The position numbers were made by a program, and so were the translations under genes. This document shows, one piece after another, positions 9,919-19,880 of a stretch of DNA of 21,175 bases (position 1 is its first letter; every line of letters starts with the position of its first letter). The stretch is taken from NCBI GenBank assembly GCA_964200075.2, contig CAXNAA020000457.1, positions 1 through 21,175 of the forward strand. Reading direction: 5' to 3'. This DNA comes from Sphacelaria rigidula. Lineage: Eukaryota > Phaeophyceae > Sphacelariales. The notes under the pieces are model-generated. The model had not been told where the DNA came from. It did no database searches and was given only the letters and a program-made list of their open reading frames with translations.

Positions 9919-12325
9919 GTGGTACGCCGACTGAAAAAGGTTGGAAGGGCGAGCAATGTCCCTCGAAACATATGCCTCATGGACTTGCACAAGTCCTACG
10001 GCTCAGTAGACTGCACGCTCCAGTGGGAAGTGCATGCTCGATTCGGAGCCCCGCCACGGGTGATCAAGACTATCCGTATGTTTAACGATGGCATGCGAGC
10101 TCATGTTCGGTCTGATGACGGTAAATAGTTAGTGTAGTTCCACATCTGCCAGGGACTCAGGCAAGGATGCGTTTCGTACCCTTGTTGATCAACGTCTTTG
10201 GCGCAGCCTTGGTCGATGTGATCGTACAGCGGTTCGCGGTAGACCCATTTATCGTCTCAGGCTTTGTGTTCCTAGATAGAGCACTAAAAGGGGGCGGTGG
10301 TAAATCTTTGGAACAGGTGCCGCCGGAGAAGGTGCGACGCACGGTGTGTGGAAAACGCTATATTCGGGTGACGCAAGCATAGTCTCGAGGTCCACCAACG
10401 GGCTTGCTAGAATGATGGCCGTGGCCTTTGTGATATTTCAGGAGTTTGGACTGACGGTACCGGAGAGCAAGACAAGCTCCATGCGCCTGCGATCAGTGCA
10501 CAGTTCCGTAGAGGCTGCACAACACATCGACGCGCCAGGCCGATGAGCAGATGACCAGCTTTGTCTACGTTGGTGGTGCTGTCAGTGCAGATGCCAATAT
10601 TTCCATCGAAATAAAGAGCGGCATCAGGGCTGCGTAGGCTCGCCTTTTAAAGTATAGTTCTCGGTATACGATCGGTCCATCGACCAGCCCCCTCTGAATA
10701 TCCGGCTGCTGAAAGCAGAGGTGATGAACGCTATCCTGTACGGATGTGCAACATGGACGCTGCGTCCCGAGGACTTCACGAGTTTTCGCGCTTCTCACTA
10801 GCAGCTTTAGTTGGATTCCGCAGGAAAGAGCAACCTCACTACAAGACCCTTTCGTACCGAGATGTGCTCGAGATGTTCAACTGCGAACATGTCGAGACAA
10901 CTATCCGCAAGCGCCAACTCTGGTACGCGTGAGCTCTTGTCCGGAAGGAACGAAACACACCTTCCTCGACCCACCATACACGGGCGGTTTGCCGCACAAG
11001 GGCACAAGGAGGCTGGCCGCTTCCTGAAACATTGGGGGAACTAGGAGCTTTCCCCCGCAAAGGAGCAAGACGGGAATGGTTTGTCCACGGACTAGAGTTG
11101 GAAGATGCATATCAGTAGATGAGTGCGGCGAAACACATGGACAAATGGCATCTTGGAGTCGAGAAAGGGGCGGAAGAGTTCGGTGAAGCGCGGCGACGGC
11201 AAGACAAAACAAACTCCAATGGGACTTTTACCACAAACGAGAGACTGCTGCATCGAGAGCCGCTAATCGAGGAGCGGGAATCACAGGGGAAACAAAAGGA
11301 GGTCGCATGGAATCAAGGATGAAAATGGTCGAGAGGGTGTCCCCGCTTACACCCGAGGTGGGTTTGCGGGAGAACTGATACACCCTTGTCTTCTCTTCTC
11401 GGCTGTTAGCGTTTCCTCGGACTGTCTTCCGGTGCTCTCGTGGTCGTGCTTTTGTACATACTCTACTCTATCGATGGGTTTTATGGCTTCCGAAGTTTCT
11501 TCCTACCCTGTTATCCCTCTCTCTTTCGTGCTTTCTTCACACATTTTCGAGCTATGCCACGGTAAAAGCGCACAAGACATTCCTGATGTTTGCACATGCG
11601 AGGAGTCCTTCGTTTCATCTGACAAAAAATACTAATAAAACATGTGAGACCGCGCCACGAATAGTATTCTGATGGGCTAGGGATATATATCTCGGACAAA
11701 TGTCGAAATGGGAATGTTCAGACTCCTAATTTCCTACAGCTCCGAACTTCAGGAGCCCCTCGACAAGAACGATCTGCGCCCGAATCTGTAACTCATACTG
11801 TGGCATGACTTTTCCTTATTCTCTCTCTCTGCGCATTTCTGTCTTCTCAGTAATTTCCGGTCGCAGCTTGGTGCATTGTTTTCGTAGAGCTTATGGATGA
11901 GCGCTCGTGTGCAAATAGTGTGGTCGGAAATAGCTGAGCCACAACTGCTTGCATGGTCACTTTTGTGTGTATTGTTCGTGTATGGGTACATGCGCTTTGG
12001 GGGGACGTCCCCTTTTCACCTGAAGCCGTGCTACAGGGGCCAGCCATTTCGATGTTCACTTCATTGATATTTTTCAATCGGTTCTTTTATTTCCCCTCGT
12101 CCGCTTCCGTTCCCTTTCCTTTCCTTTTCGTTTCTGCTTACTTTTGTTACATCTGTGTCTTTGCTTTTGTCGTGTCTTTGTTTTTGCCTCTGTTGGTTCT
12201 GGCTATTCATTTTCTCAGTACACTCCCAGTTTTTGTTCTATATTGTTGCTCTATCTTCATTTTTCTGAAGTGAGCGTTTCCGGTGTGGTCATCTTGGGCG
12301 CATCCATACTGTGACCACTGCGGGG
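9919..12325 (+). pseudogene. Degenerate non-LTR (LINE) retrotransposon, copy 1: reverse transcriptase C-terminal half plus 3' UTR
   Basis: Reverse transcriptase motifs appear in order but in different frames. Motif A, CLMDLHKSYGSVDCTLQWEV with ARFGAPP and FNDGMRA, lies at about 9975-10127 and is followed by a stop. The GLRQGC motif is at about 10147, then PLLINVFGAAL in another frame. The catalytic box at about 10358 reads LYSGDASIVSRS (expected YADDA, so one catalytic Asp is lost). EFGLTVPESKT, FVYVGGAVS (about 10561), LLKAEVMNAILYGCATWTL (about 10705) and VGFRRKE...YKTLSYRDVLE follow. A conserved C-terminal tail of the form KW..GVEKGAEEF is at about 11143. Several stops and frameshifts make this non-functional. 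The element is truncated at its 5' end, with no endonuclease or N-terminal part seen. From about 11320 it is a T-rich 3' UTR shared with copy 2. Confidence 0.93.
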
Positions 12326-13059
12326 ACCCTCGAGGCTCAGTTGATGTGCGGCGATCAATCAAGTTAAAATTTAATTACGCTCTCTTTTTCTAGTATGTGT
12401 TTGATCTAGAAAATGTGCGCATACCGGCACAAAAACGAATTACAGGTGACTTGCCAGCTCTACCATTGCCCATGGATCGCGTAATTTTGTTTTCGGTGTA
12501 GAAAATGTGGTAGGGTTATCCCCATTGATCGTGCTTTCGGTACGCAAACCTTTCACGAAAACCTTACCTGAGTTCGTCTTCTTAACTGCGACGGAAAATA
12601 CATATCGATTCCACGATATGGGTACACTTTTTAGCCCAAAATTTTGTCTGAGGCTGTACAATAAGGCCCAGATGTTAGCACTCAACATACATCAGTGGAG
12701 CACTCGGACGATACACCGAGAATCAACCTGCAGTCGCACCGTTGACCGACCGTACAGCTGTTTCGTGTATGCCCTCATGTATTGACTGGCTGTATGTTGT
12801 TTGCATGCACCTATGCATATTCTGCAGTGTTATGCACCCTCCTCGCTGCTACCGTCGAAGAATATATTGTCGCATTGTGGGAGATTTTCCTGCGGGGTAT
12901 TTGGTGTGTACACGTGCTCAGGGGAAGAGCCACAGGGCCGAGATATCCTTCAATACCGGCAAACATTCGTTTGCCATGAATATCAACAAACTGCGCCGAA
13001 CAACGATGAGAAACATGGGCATGTCATTAAGATAATCCCGGCTTACGTAGCAACCTTCA
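12326..13059. other. Spacer between the two LINE copies; no gene identified
   Basis: This stretch lies outside the homology I can trace between the two LINE copies. A minus-strand open frame of 82 codons (12440-12688) and an overlapping plus-strand frame have no recognisable motif. I see no obvious repeat here. Confidence 0.5.
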
Positions 13060-14225
13060 GCATTGCACATGCTCTCTCTACGCTACGCTCTGAGGACTTT
13101 GACGGTCTGACTGTATGTTGCGTTCCGCAGAAAGTATCGAACGAGGAACAAGAGTCTCTCGTACAGAGCTGTGCTCGAGATGACCAACTGCGAACGTGTC
13201 CGGACGACTATCTGCAAGCATTAACTCTGGTTCGCGTAAACCCTTGTCCGGCAGGACGAAACACACTTTCCCCAACCCATCATGCACGGGCGGTTTGCAG
13301 CACAAGGGCACAAGAGAGTTTAAGATCACAAGGGGCTCTTCCACGCGAAGGAGTGCGACAGAAACGGTTCGTCTACCGCGTAGACGTTAACGATGCACAC
13401 GATTGGGTCACTGCGGCGAGGAACATGGTCAAATGAGATCTGGGCCGAGAAAGGGGCGGAAGACACCAAGCGACGTGAAGAAGAACGAGCATATGGTCGC
13501 CGCTACAAAGGAGAGACTTCTGTCTCGAGGGCCGCCACTTCGGAGAACTGCCCTCGCTAGCGCAACAACAACAGCTCGCGAGGAATCCAATATGAAGATG
13601 GCCGAGATAATGGCCCGCTTTATACCCGACTAAAGTTGAACGTGAGAAATTGGGCTAACACGGAATCTAGCGTACTCTACCCCTGTCGTTTCCTATCGCG
13701 TACATGTATTGGTTTTGTCCTTCGTCGATGGCTCTGAGGTGCTCCCTGGTGTGTGTTTGTACCTGCTCTACTACTGTTATGTCCTTGGGCTTCATTACTT
13801 ATGTGGTCTCCTTCTCTGCTCTCTCTTCCTTCGTCCCTTTGTCTCTATGTGTGTTTCCTCCAGGTAAATGCAAGTAGCAGCTTGGTGCCTAGGCTCCGTC
13901 GAGCATGGATGAGAGTTTAATACCCAAATAGTGAGGTCGAAATAGACGAGTCGCAATCTCTTCCCACGCCTTTTCTGTTTCTTACGAGAAGATGTGACTG
14001 GTTTTTGCGCGAGATCCTTTCTACCGAAGCCATGTTGCAGAGGCCGGTCATTATTTTCTAGTTGTTTCCGTTCTTGAATTGTTTTGTTTCGTCATGGTTT
14101 GTCCCCCCTTGTGTTTCTTGGCCGTATCTACTCTACTTTTCTACTTTCTTCGCTTTTTTTCAGCGAGTATTTTCATCGTGTTCTTGTGTCAGGCATCTCT
14201 ACCATGTGACCACGGCTGGATCTCT
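13060..14225 (+). pseudogene. Degenerate LINE retrotransposon, copy 2: C-terminal tail plus 3' UTR
   Basis: The DNA is homologous, in the same orientation, to about 10740-12325 of copy 1. For example, ACGCTACGCTCTGAGGACTT here matches ACGCTGCGTCCCGAGGACTT. Further matches are GTGCTCGAGATG, the CCGGCAGGACGAAACACAC stretch, GCACAAGGGCACAAG and AACATGGTCAAATGAGATCT. The 3' UTRs also align, sharing AGCAGCTTGGTGC, GAGC.TGGATGAG, GAAGCC.TG.{1,2}CAG and TGTGACCAC. Frameshifts and stops are present. Only the tail after the reverse transcriptase remains, which is typical of 5'-truncated LINE insertions. Confidence 0.88.
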
Positions 14226-14292
14226 TGGTATTATTCAATACACGACAACCAGTTTATGCACTGTGGGCGTTCGGAAACATACGATTGGCCTA

Positions 14293-14853
14293 CAGTAGTG
14301 GGCGGTCTAACTACTGTATTCATTTTGTGGCATTTGGTGATTTTTTCGTATTGAGCGATTTTCTCGGGCTATTTTCGCTTGTCACGGCTTATCACATCGG
14401 AGATCTGAAGATATTTGTATCTGCTCTACATCCCAAGAAGAAAAATCATATGTACTCAATATTGAGTTACTTATGGACTGATCGGTCATCGGGGGTCCTG
14501 CCACGTTTCAGCCCAGATTCTTCCTCTTCTGTATTTTCGGTCGATCGAGCCCGTCCTGATCATATTTGTAAAGAAATGTATAATTTCATTTTTTTTTTAA
14601 TACTGTCTACTCATTGCACTATAAAACGGCCGAAAAACTGTGTTTCACGGTCAATAACACCCTCCTGTTGAACGGGGTATTTACTCGTTTCGCCCGATAA
14701 CACCAACATACACTGACTTAGGCACTGTGGATCGAGGATGATTTTTTGTGTTGTACCAAAATCTACCGACGCTAGCAATTTCGACTTCTATTGAAGAGTA
14801 GTACGCGAGGAAAATCCTACAACACCAATAAATAGTTAGACCACCCACTACTG
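14293..14853. mobile_element. 561-bp MITE with 21-bp terminal inverted repeats and TA target-site duplication
   Basis: The left terminus is 14293-14313 and the right terminus, its reverse complement, is 14833-14853. They match at 20 of 21 positions (left starts CAGTAGTGGGCGGTCT; right has T for the C). Both ends are flanked by TA (14291-14292 and 14854-14855), as expected for Tc1/mariner-type transposition. No transposase is seen in the interior, so it would be non-autonomous. The left end also forms a short hairpin: TACAGTAGT at 14291-14299 pairs with ACTACTGTA at 14310-14318. Confidence 0.88.
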
Positions 14854-16854
14854 TATTTACCATGCAACCATCTCTTTTGTGTGGTGTTACTGCTGTAGTA
14901 GTGAGACGCTCCCATCCTCTAAAACTAAATTCTATATCGAGGTATTTGAGCACCCGGGCTATTGTGGTACCGTAGCGACACCAAACAAGATTTGCCTGCT
15001 GTAGACCACCTGAAAAATTAGGCCGGCTCTGCAATACATTCGTTAGATCATGCGGCTCAGACCTCGAGTGTGACATCGTTTTGGGTGCTGTACTGTCCAC
15101 TACTACGAGTAGCTAGTTCTGTAAAGAGGTGTCAATCTCAACGAGCCCGGAGCTTCGCTACCCCACCTCTGTTCCCGTGCGGCTGTTGTCGAAAAGGTAA
15201 CATCATGACCGAAATGCGCAAGAAGAGATGCAAGATGGGCAGCAGCTTACAAGAATAATGTACCATAATATCTTGATATTTGTGCATGTGACACAGAACA
15301 AAAGTTACCGGACTGTAGTTCGCCCCATCTACATCAATGATGACAAGCCGTTGCAGCTCGGTCAGAGATTGTCTCGCTATCTACGGTACGGTGGTGTACA
15401 GGATACCAGCAAGCACCGCACAGCCTCGATGTTTGCGCTCGTATCCTGCGTGTGTTGCTCCAACGGACACAGGGCACACGGGGGAGAGGAGAAACAGGCG
15501 AATGGCGGCCGCCCACGATTACCATATACACGGATACAGCGCGAGGTTATCTCAAATCCAAATGTCGCGCACAGCCTACCTACAGTGTACTGTGACTCAC
15601 CTCTTGACCTTCGTAGGAAACCATGAAGTCAGGGCTTTCGCGACCTGTACACCACAACACTATACGCGCTGATCGTACGTTCGTTCCTCGCGGTTTTTGT
15701 ATGCTCCTCGATCTCTGCCTCTGCTGCCACTACCACCACTGTTCAAGATACATACTACTGCGAGCTGAGTCCGCTTCAGATACGGGCAGGGATTGAGGGT
15801 AAATCATAGATCATGCTCCACGGAAAAGATACACGATCCACAATCTCCCATATTTCCCACACGCCCCAAAGCGTAGATCCACAGAAAGTCGTAAATCCCC
15901 CGCAAAGTCGTAGATCGCCCTTACAATCGTAGAACGGTCAGGGCTATTGCGTGTTTGCCTCTTGTATACTTCACGGGTGGCTGCAGGATGGAGAGGACAG
16001 CCCCAAGGCAATATCTCTGGTGTTTTTGAAGGAGATATCTGGCAGCATTGCAGTACTGTATCCTATAGGTAAGGAAAAGCTTGTTGGTCCAGTCTCCTCG
16101 TTTGCTTCTGCGGAATTTTTGGTGCTGCAATGCAACAGTAGGGTACATGTACCAAGAACGGTACAACGGCAGTATTTTTCGTTGCTTGTTTGCACTACCG
16201 CAAGAGGGTGCAACATGACTATTAAGCCAGCTAGTGTATGTAGAACAATCGTACTGATATAACTTATTTGGGAGGCAGTTATTCTCAAATTCGGGGTACG
16301 CAATCCTTCAATCTTTGAACGGTGTTGCGCCGGCGATAATGTCACCTTACTTACCACCCCCTGAAACAAGATACTGTACCGCGAAGCCAGCGAACTGGAC
16401 TAAAAGCTTGTAATCACCAATATACCAAACTGGATGTATAGACAATCTCCGAAGATACGTCTCCAATCCACTCCAACTCAATCCAGCGCGATACATTTGC
16501 GCATGCGGTACCTGTACAGCAGCCGTCGTTTGAGTCGAAGTTCATTACATTTACCTCAGTAAATGGTTCGATATTTGCTATAATAATTAGGTGGTTTAGC
16601 CTTGACGCACAAGTGGATAGTCTCATTGGCACCGTGTGTTTATAAATGTCATCGAATATGTGCAAGGAGTTCGAGCATAGAAGATATCGTCGGAACGATC
16701 ACTAAAATCAAGATAATACGCACGGCAGGGTCGCCTTGTATGACTCTTGCTGGCGTCCTGGTTGTTAATAAAAGCTTTGATCGGAATCTCACCTCTGACG
16801 GGGGTGGCGCCAAATAATGTGCATTTTGCTGTGTCTTCTTTTTTCAGGGATATA
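14854..16854. other. Non-coding stretch with short repeats; no gene identified
   Basis: Open frames here (for example 15228-15626 plus and 16414-16665 minus) carry no domain I recognise and overlap others in several frames. A possible second pair of inverted termini (GTAGTAGTG at about 14893 and its complement CACTACTAC at about 15101) hints at another small element but is weak. The clearest structure is the short-repeat cluster at 15801-15935. Confidence 0.5.
15801..15935. repeat. Cluster of degenerate AAAGTCGTAGATCC repeats
   Basis: Four close copies start at about 15868 (aaagcgtagatcc), 15885 (aaagtcgtaaatcc), 15904 (aaagtcgtagatcg) and 15923 (acaatcgtagaacg), spaced 17-19 bp. A more distant copy, aaatcatagatca, lies at about 15801. 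Conserved core: CGTAGATC. Function unknown. The units are too short and irregular for a CRISPR array. Confidence 0.75.
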
Positions 16855-17253
16855 CACGTTACACGTGACGTTTTACGTGACATATTCGAAAAAACATCAC
16901 TGTAGGTCATTTATCGCTACGTGAGGTTTGATTTTTGGATGAGACAAATGTAACGTCACGTGATGTAACGTGTTGACCTTGAAGCAATGTCTCTTTGGAT
17001 TTTCCAAATGAAAAAAACGCTGTTTTTCATGAATTTTTCACTTGACGTTTTACGTGATATATTCACGAAAATAAGCAGACTTTTCGTCACATTTGGAAAG
17101 TAAAACGCTATGTTAGGATTCATGCGAAGGACCACACGTTACATCACGTCACGTTACATTTGTCTCATCCAAAAAATCAAACCTTACGTAGCGTTGAATG
17201 ACCCAAAGTTACGTTTTTTCGAATATATCACGTAAAACGTCACGTGTAACGTG
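16855..17253. mobile_element. 399-bp fold-back (long inverted repeat) element
   Basis: The left arm is 16855-16973. The right arm, 17134-17253, is its reverse complement, differing by eye at about 10 of 120 positions (about 92% identity, one single-base gap). Both outer ends start CACGTTACACGTGACGTTTT. The 160-bp middle folds as well: TTTCCAAATG (17001-17010) pairs with CATTTGGAAA (17090-17099), and ACGAAAA (17065-17071) with TTTTCGT (17081-17087). There is no coding capacity. It looks like a Foldback/MITE-type transposon. A clean target-site duplication was not identified (flanks GGGATATA and TTTATTCC). Confidence 0.92.
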
Positions 17254-18158
17254 TTTATTCCTTGTTTTTTTTCGTTGTGAACGGCTGCCCAACGCTCGCC
17301 GGCGCTTCGACGTTTTTGTGCTGCATTCCCCATATTGGTGGAGCGTTTGCCTTGGCTACAGCTGCCCTCACCGCAAACGTTTCGTGGTGTTCTCCTTAGC
17401 GGGTGGCGTGTCAGGCACGGCATAGCGGGAGGGAACAGCCGAGTGCCTTCTTGCGTTGTATCGATTTTTGTGTGTCTTTGTGTCTGTGTGTCTGTGTGTC
17501 TGTGTGTCTGTGTGTCTGTGTGTCTGTGCTGAGTGTTTGTGTGCTGTGTGCATTCGTTTCTTTCTCGGCGTACACCCACCTGTCTCTTCATAGAGCGCAT
17601 CTTTTGTTCTGCCGTTTTATCATTTTTCACGTTTCGGGGGGCGCGCCAAATACCGCGAAGTTGACTTCGATCTTTTCTGTTTTTTTCAGGGCTGACCTCT
17701 ATTGCAACAGAGTCGACACGATATTCTTTGCCCTGCTCCAACCTTCACGTCCGCGCGATGCCCCGTGAATTTCATACGCCTGCATCGCATGGCCGAACGC
17801 ACTCAACCGCAACATTGACCCTTGATGTGATAAGCTTAACATCACACAATATATACCGCCACTTATACGCCGTCAGACGAACACAAGCACAGAAACAACT
17901 GAGAAAATTTCACGGGAAAAAAAAAAAGAATTTGACGTAGAGTAAACAGACATCCCAACTCACGAAAATCAAAAGAAAGCATATACCAAGACCGTCGTTC
18001 AAAGATGTAACAAATATCCGGGCCGAATAGTACCTGGTGTGGTGATTCAGCGCCGAATTTTGACCAAACATGGGACTGGGCGGGTCGTGCTACCTCCGAA
18101 AAATATTGCTGCTCACCCGACATGATCTTGCCGCACTGTTGTATTTTTCTGCGCCTAG
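17254..18158. other. Non-coding stretch carrying a minisatellite; no gene identified
   Basis: A minus-strand open frame of 185 codons (17184-17741) overlaps the fold-back arm and owes its middle to the TGTGTGTC repeat (translating as repeated HTDTQT), so I treat it as a chance frame. No other recognisable gene is seen. Confidence 0.5.
17471..17529. repeat. TGTGTGTC minisatellite
   Basis: About seven head-to-tail copies of an 8-bp unit (TGTGTGTC, equivalently CTGTGTGT), with one variant unit (TGTGTCTT) at the left end. It explains the repeated His-Thr-Asp-Thr-Gln pattern on the minus strand. Confidence 0.95.
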
Positions 18159-18603
18159 ATGAAGCACTTTCCCTTCATGAGCAATGTAGCTGACGCGTGC
18201 GAGGCAATCATGGTTTCCTGCCTCCTTGTCCAAACTATGGGATATCTCATCCTGTTGGAGGTGTATGGGAAAGGTTGGTCCGTCGATGAGTGAAAGGGTC
18301 GTTCTGAGCAGCTAAAAACGGGGTTATTTCCCCCGAAATGCACCATTTCCGACAACATTCCACGACTGCTTTCCGAAGGATGTGGTTGAATGTTTGGAAA
18401 CCCGCACGGTTTCTTTTGGACCGTTATGTACTTTTCCAGCTCCGATTCGGGAAATGGGCACAGATTTTGTTGAGGTCACAACATGTTTGTGGGAGTCGTG
18501 AAAATTCCATGTAGGCACTACACACTGTGCGGCATTTCCGCGCTTAGAACGAAAGCCAGACAAATTCACTCGGGAACTGATCGGAATCAGGAATAAAAGA
18601 GGA
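18159..18603 (+). pseudogene. Possible decayed coding frame interrupted only by TGA codons
   Basis: An ATG at 18159 opens a frame reading MKHFPFMSNVADACEAIMVS and onward to a TGA at 18291. The same frame then continues, broken only by two further TGA codons (about 18372 and 18465), until a TAA at about 18594, making about 145 codons in all. All internal stops are TGA, which is what methylated CGA codons become by deamination, so this may be an old transposon or gene fragment. I do not recognise the product. Minus-strand frames here are also open, so coding status is uncertain. Confidence 0.35.
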
Positions 18604-19685
18604 AAAATCCCCAATCAATTTGCATCGTTCAGAACGGAATCTAAGTGGGTGTACGAGAGATCGGAAAAGGGCCCTAGAATCCTGTCAGAGAGAGTGCAGC
18701 GACTCTTACCGACGTGGAACCAGCTGCAGGTCTCGTAGTCGGACGGAAACTGGCCTGAATATTCCCGAAATAGCCATCGCTTTGACTCGAATTTTAGTCA
18801 TCCGCAAAGGAGCAGTCGACATAGAAAAAGACAAAACCAAAACCAAAAGCGCATCAAAATAGCAAAAAAGGTGTAGTGGAAGACAGATAATGCACGGTAG
18901 CTCATCAGCCTAGAGCATGTTATGACCATGGTAGCACATATCACATCCTGCGGCGTTTGGTCAACGGCAAGAGCGCTGGAGATAAACGGCAAAACGTTGA
19001 GGAATGTTTGGTTCGTGCAGTTTTGCACATAAAATTCCAGCTATCGTCATCACCCAATCGGCCCTTTCCACCAGGGGCGTGTGATTGGGGAGTTCCGTGT
19101 GTAGTGGTACCGATGTAAATCTCGTCGTCTTACTGTTCTGCTATATGCATATTGCGCCGTAACACGTATTGCGCCCGTTAAATCGCAAGGTGTGGAGCGT
19201 ATTGCACGGCTAATACTGTATATATTGCCCTCGATTAGCCTCGAATGTATCGAATAAACGGTATAGGTTGGCGTGCTTCTCGAGGCAGCATGCTGTGCGA
19301 ATAGTGATTATCAAAGTTGGGCATGGTTGTATATATTGTGCTGCGAACATAAAAGATGCATTTGCAATAGCCCTTACATTGTGGTTATGTCATACGCCGA
19401 CCCGCCTCCCGTGCTAACGTGTTGTTCGACCGATATGCATCACACACATAAGGCCATTGACGCACGGGAGGGACGATGCAGATCATACCCACGACCCGCC
19501 TAGCACGTGAAGTGTTGATGTACCGATTCACGTTCAATGGTTGACATTTTTTTACCTACCATTGCTGTACCGTTGGACCACATGACGCGCCTCGCCACAT
19601 GCAACATGTCTACTGCGTAAAGGCTGCTCGCTTCGTAGGACCCCCGGCAGAGTCCTACGAGAGAGGTACACATTCGGCAAGACCA
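18604..19685. other. Intergenic stretch upstream of the carrier gene
   Basis: A plus-strand frame of 80 codons (18620-18862) is rich in Arg and Ser and has no recognisable domain. The region 19130-19260 is AT-rich with several ATATT/TATATAT stretches. The carrier promoter should lie in the last few hundred bases, but I cannot point to a specific element. Confidence 0.4.
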
Positions 19686-19880
19686 ATGGCGTTCCCAGGG
19701 CAGTCGAATTCATCTGAGTTGCCGTCGCCATCATTTTCGGGAGGCGATACGCTCGAAATGGCTGTTGAAGCCCAACCAGACACGAAATCGAGAGGAGGTT
19801 CGCAGCGGCGGCGTCACCCGGGGTTGGATTTCGTGCTTGCGGCAGCCGCTGCTTCTTGCGCTGTTGTTCTCTCCAACCCG
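19686..19880 (+). CDS. Mitochondrial carrier (SLC25) exon 1: N-terminus and first transmembrane helix
   Basis: This exon holds 65 codons from ATG 19686 to a CCAACCCG|GTATGT donor, phase 0. The first 48 residues are polar and low in complexity (SSELPSPSFSGG, then KSRGGSQRRRHPG). They are followed by LDFVLAAAAASCAVVLSNP, the first membrane helix of a mitochondrial carrier, which ends just before the P of the PX[D/E]XX[K/R] signature. The usual glycines of this helix are mostly alanine. An in-frame ATG at 19599 would add 29 residues. I chose 19686 because carriers have short N-termini, but this is not decisive. Confidence 0.85.

Noticed and set aside
15228-15626. Plus-strand frame containing LGQRLSRYLRYGG, slightly like the start of tRNA 2'-phosphotransferase
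   Set aside because: The resemblance is limited to about 12 residues, and no downstream part of that family follows in any frame or after a plausible splice. Most likely chance.
15801-15935. Short repeats as a CRISPR array
   Set aside because: Units are about 14 bp, degenerate and 17-19 bp apart with no unique spacers, and the setting is a eukaryotic genome.
16414-16665. Minus-strand frame with CCTGTAC and WIELEW motifs as a possible exon
   Set aside because: No flanking exons or splice pattern could be assembled and no domain was recognised.
17184-17741. Longest minus-strand open frame (185 codons)
   Set aside because: Its middle is the TGTGTGTC minisatellite read as repeated HTDTQT, and one end lies in the fold-back arm. 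Nothing resembles a protein domain.
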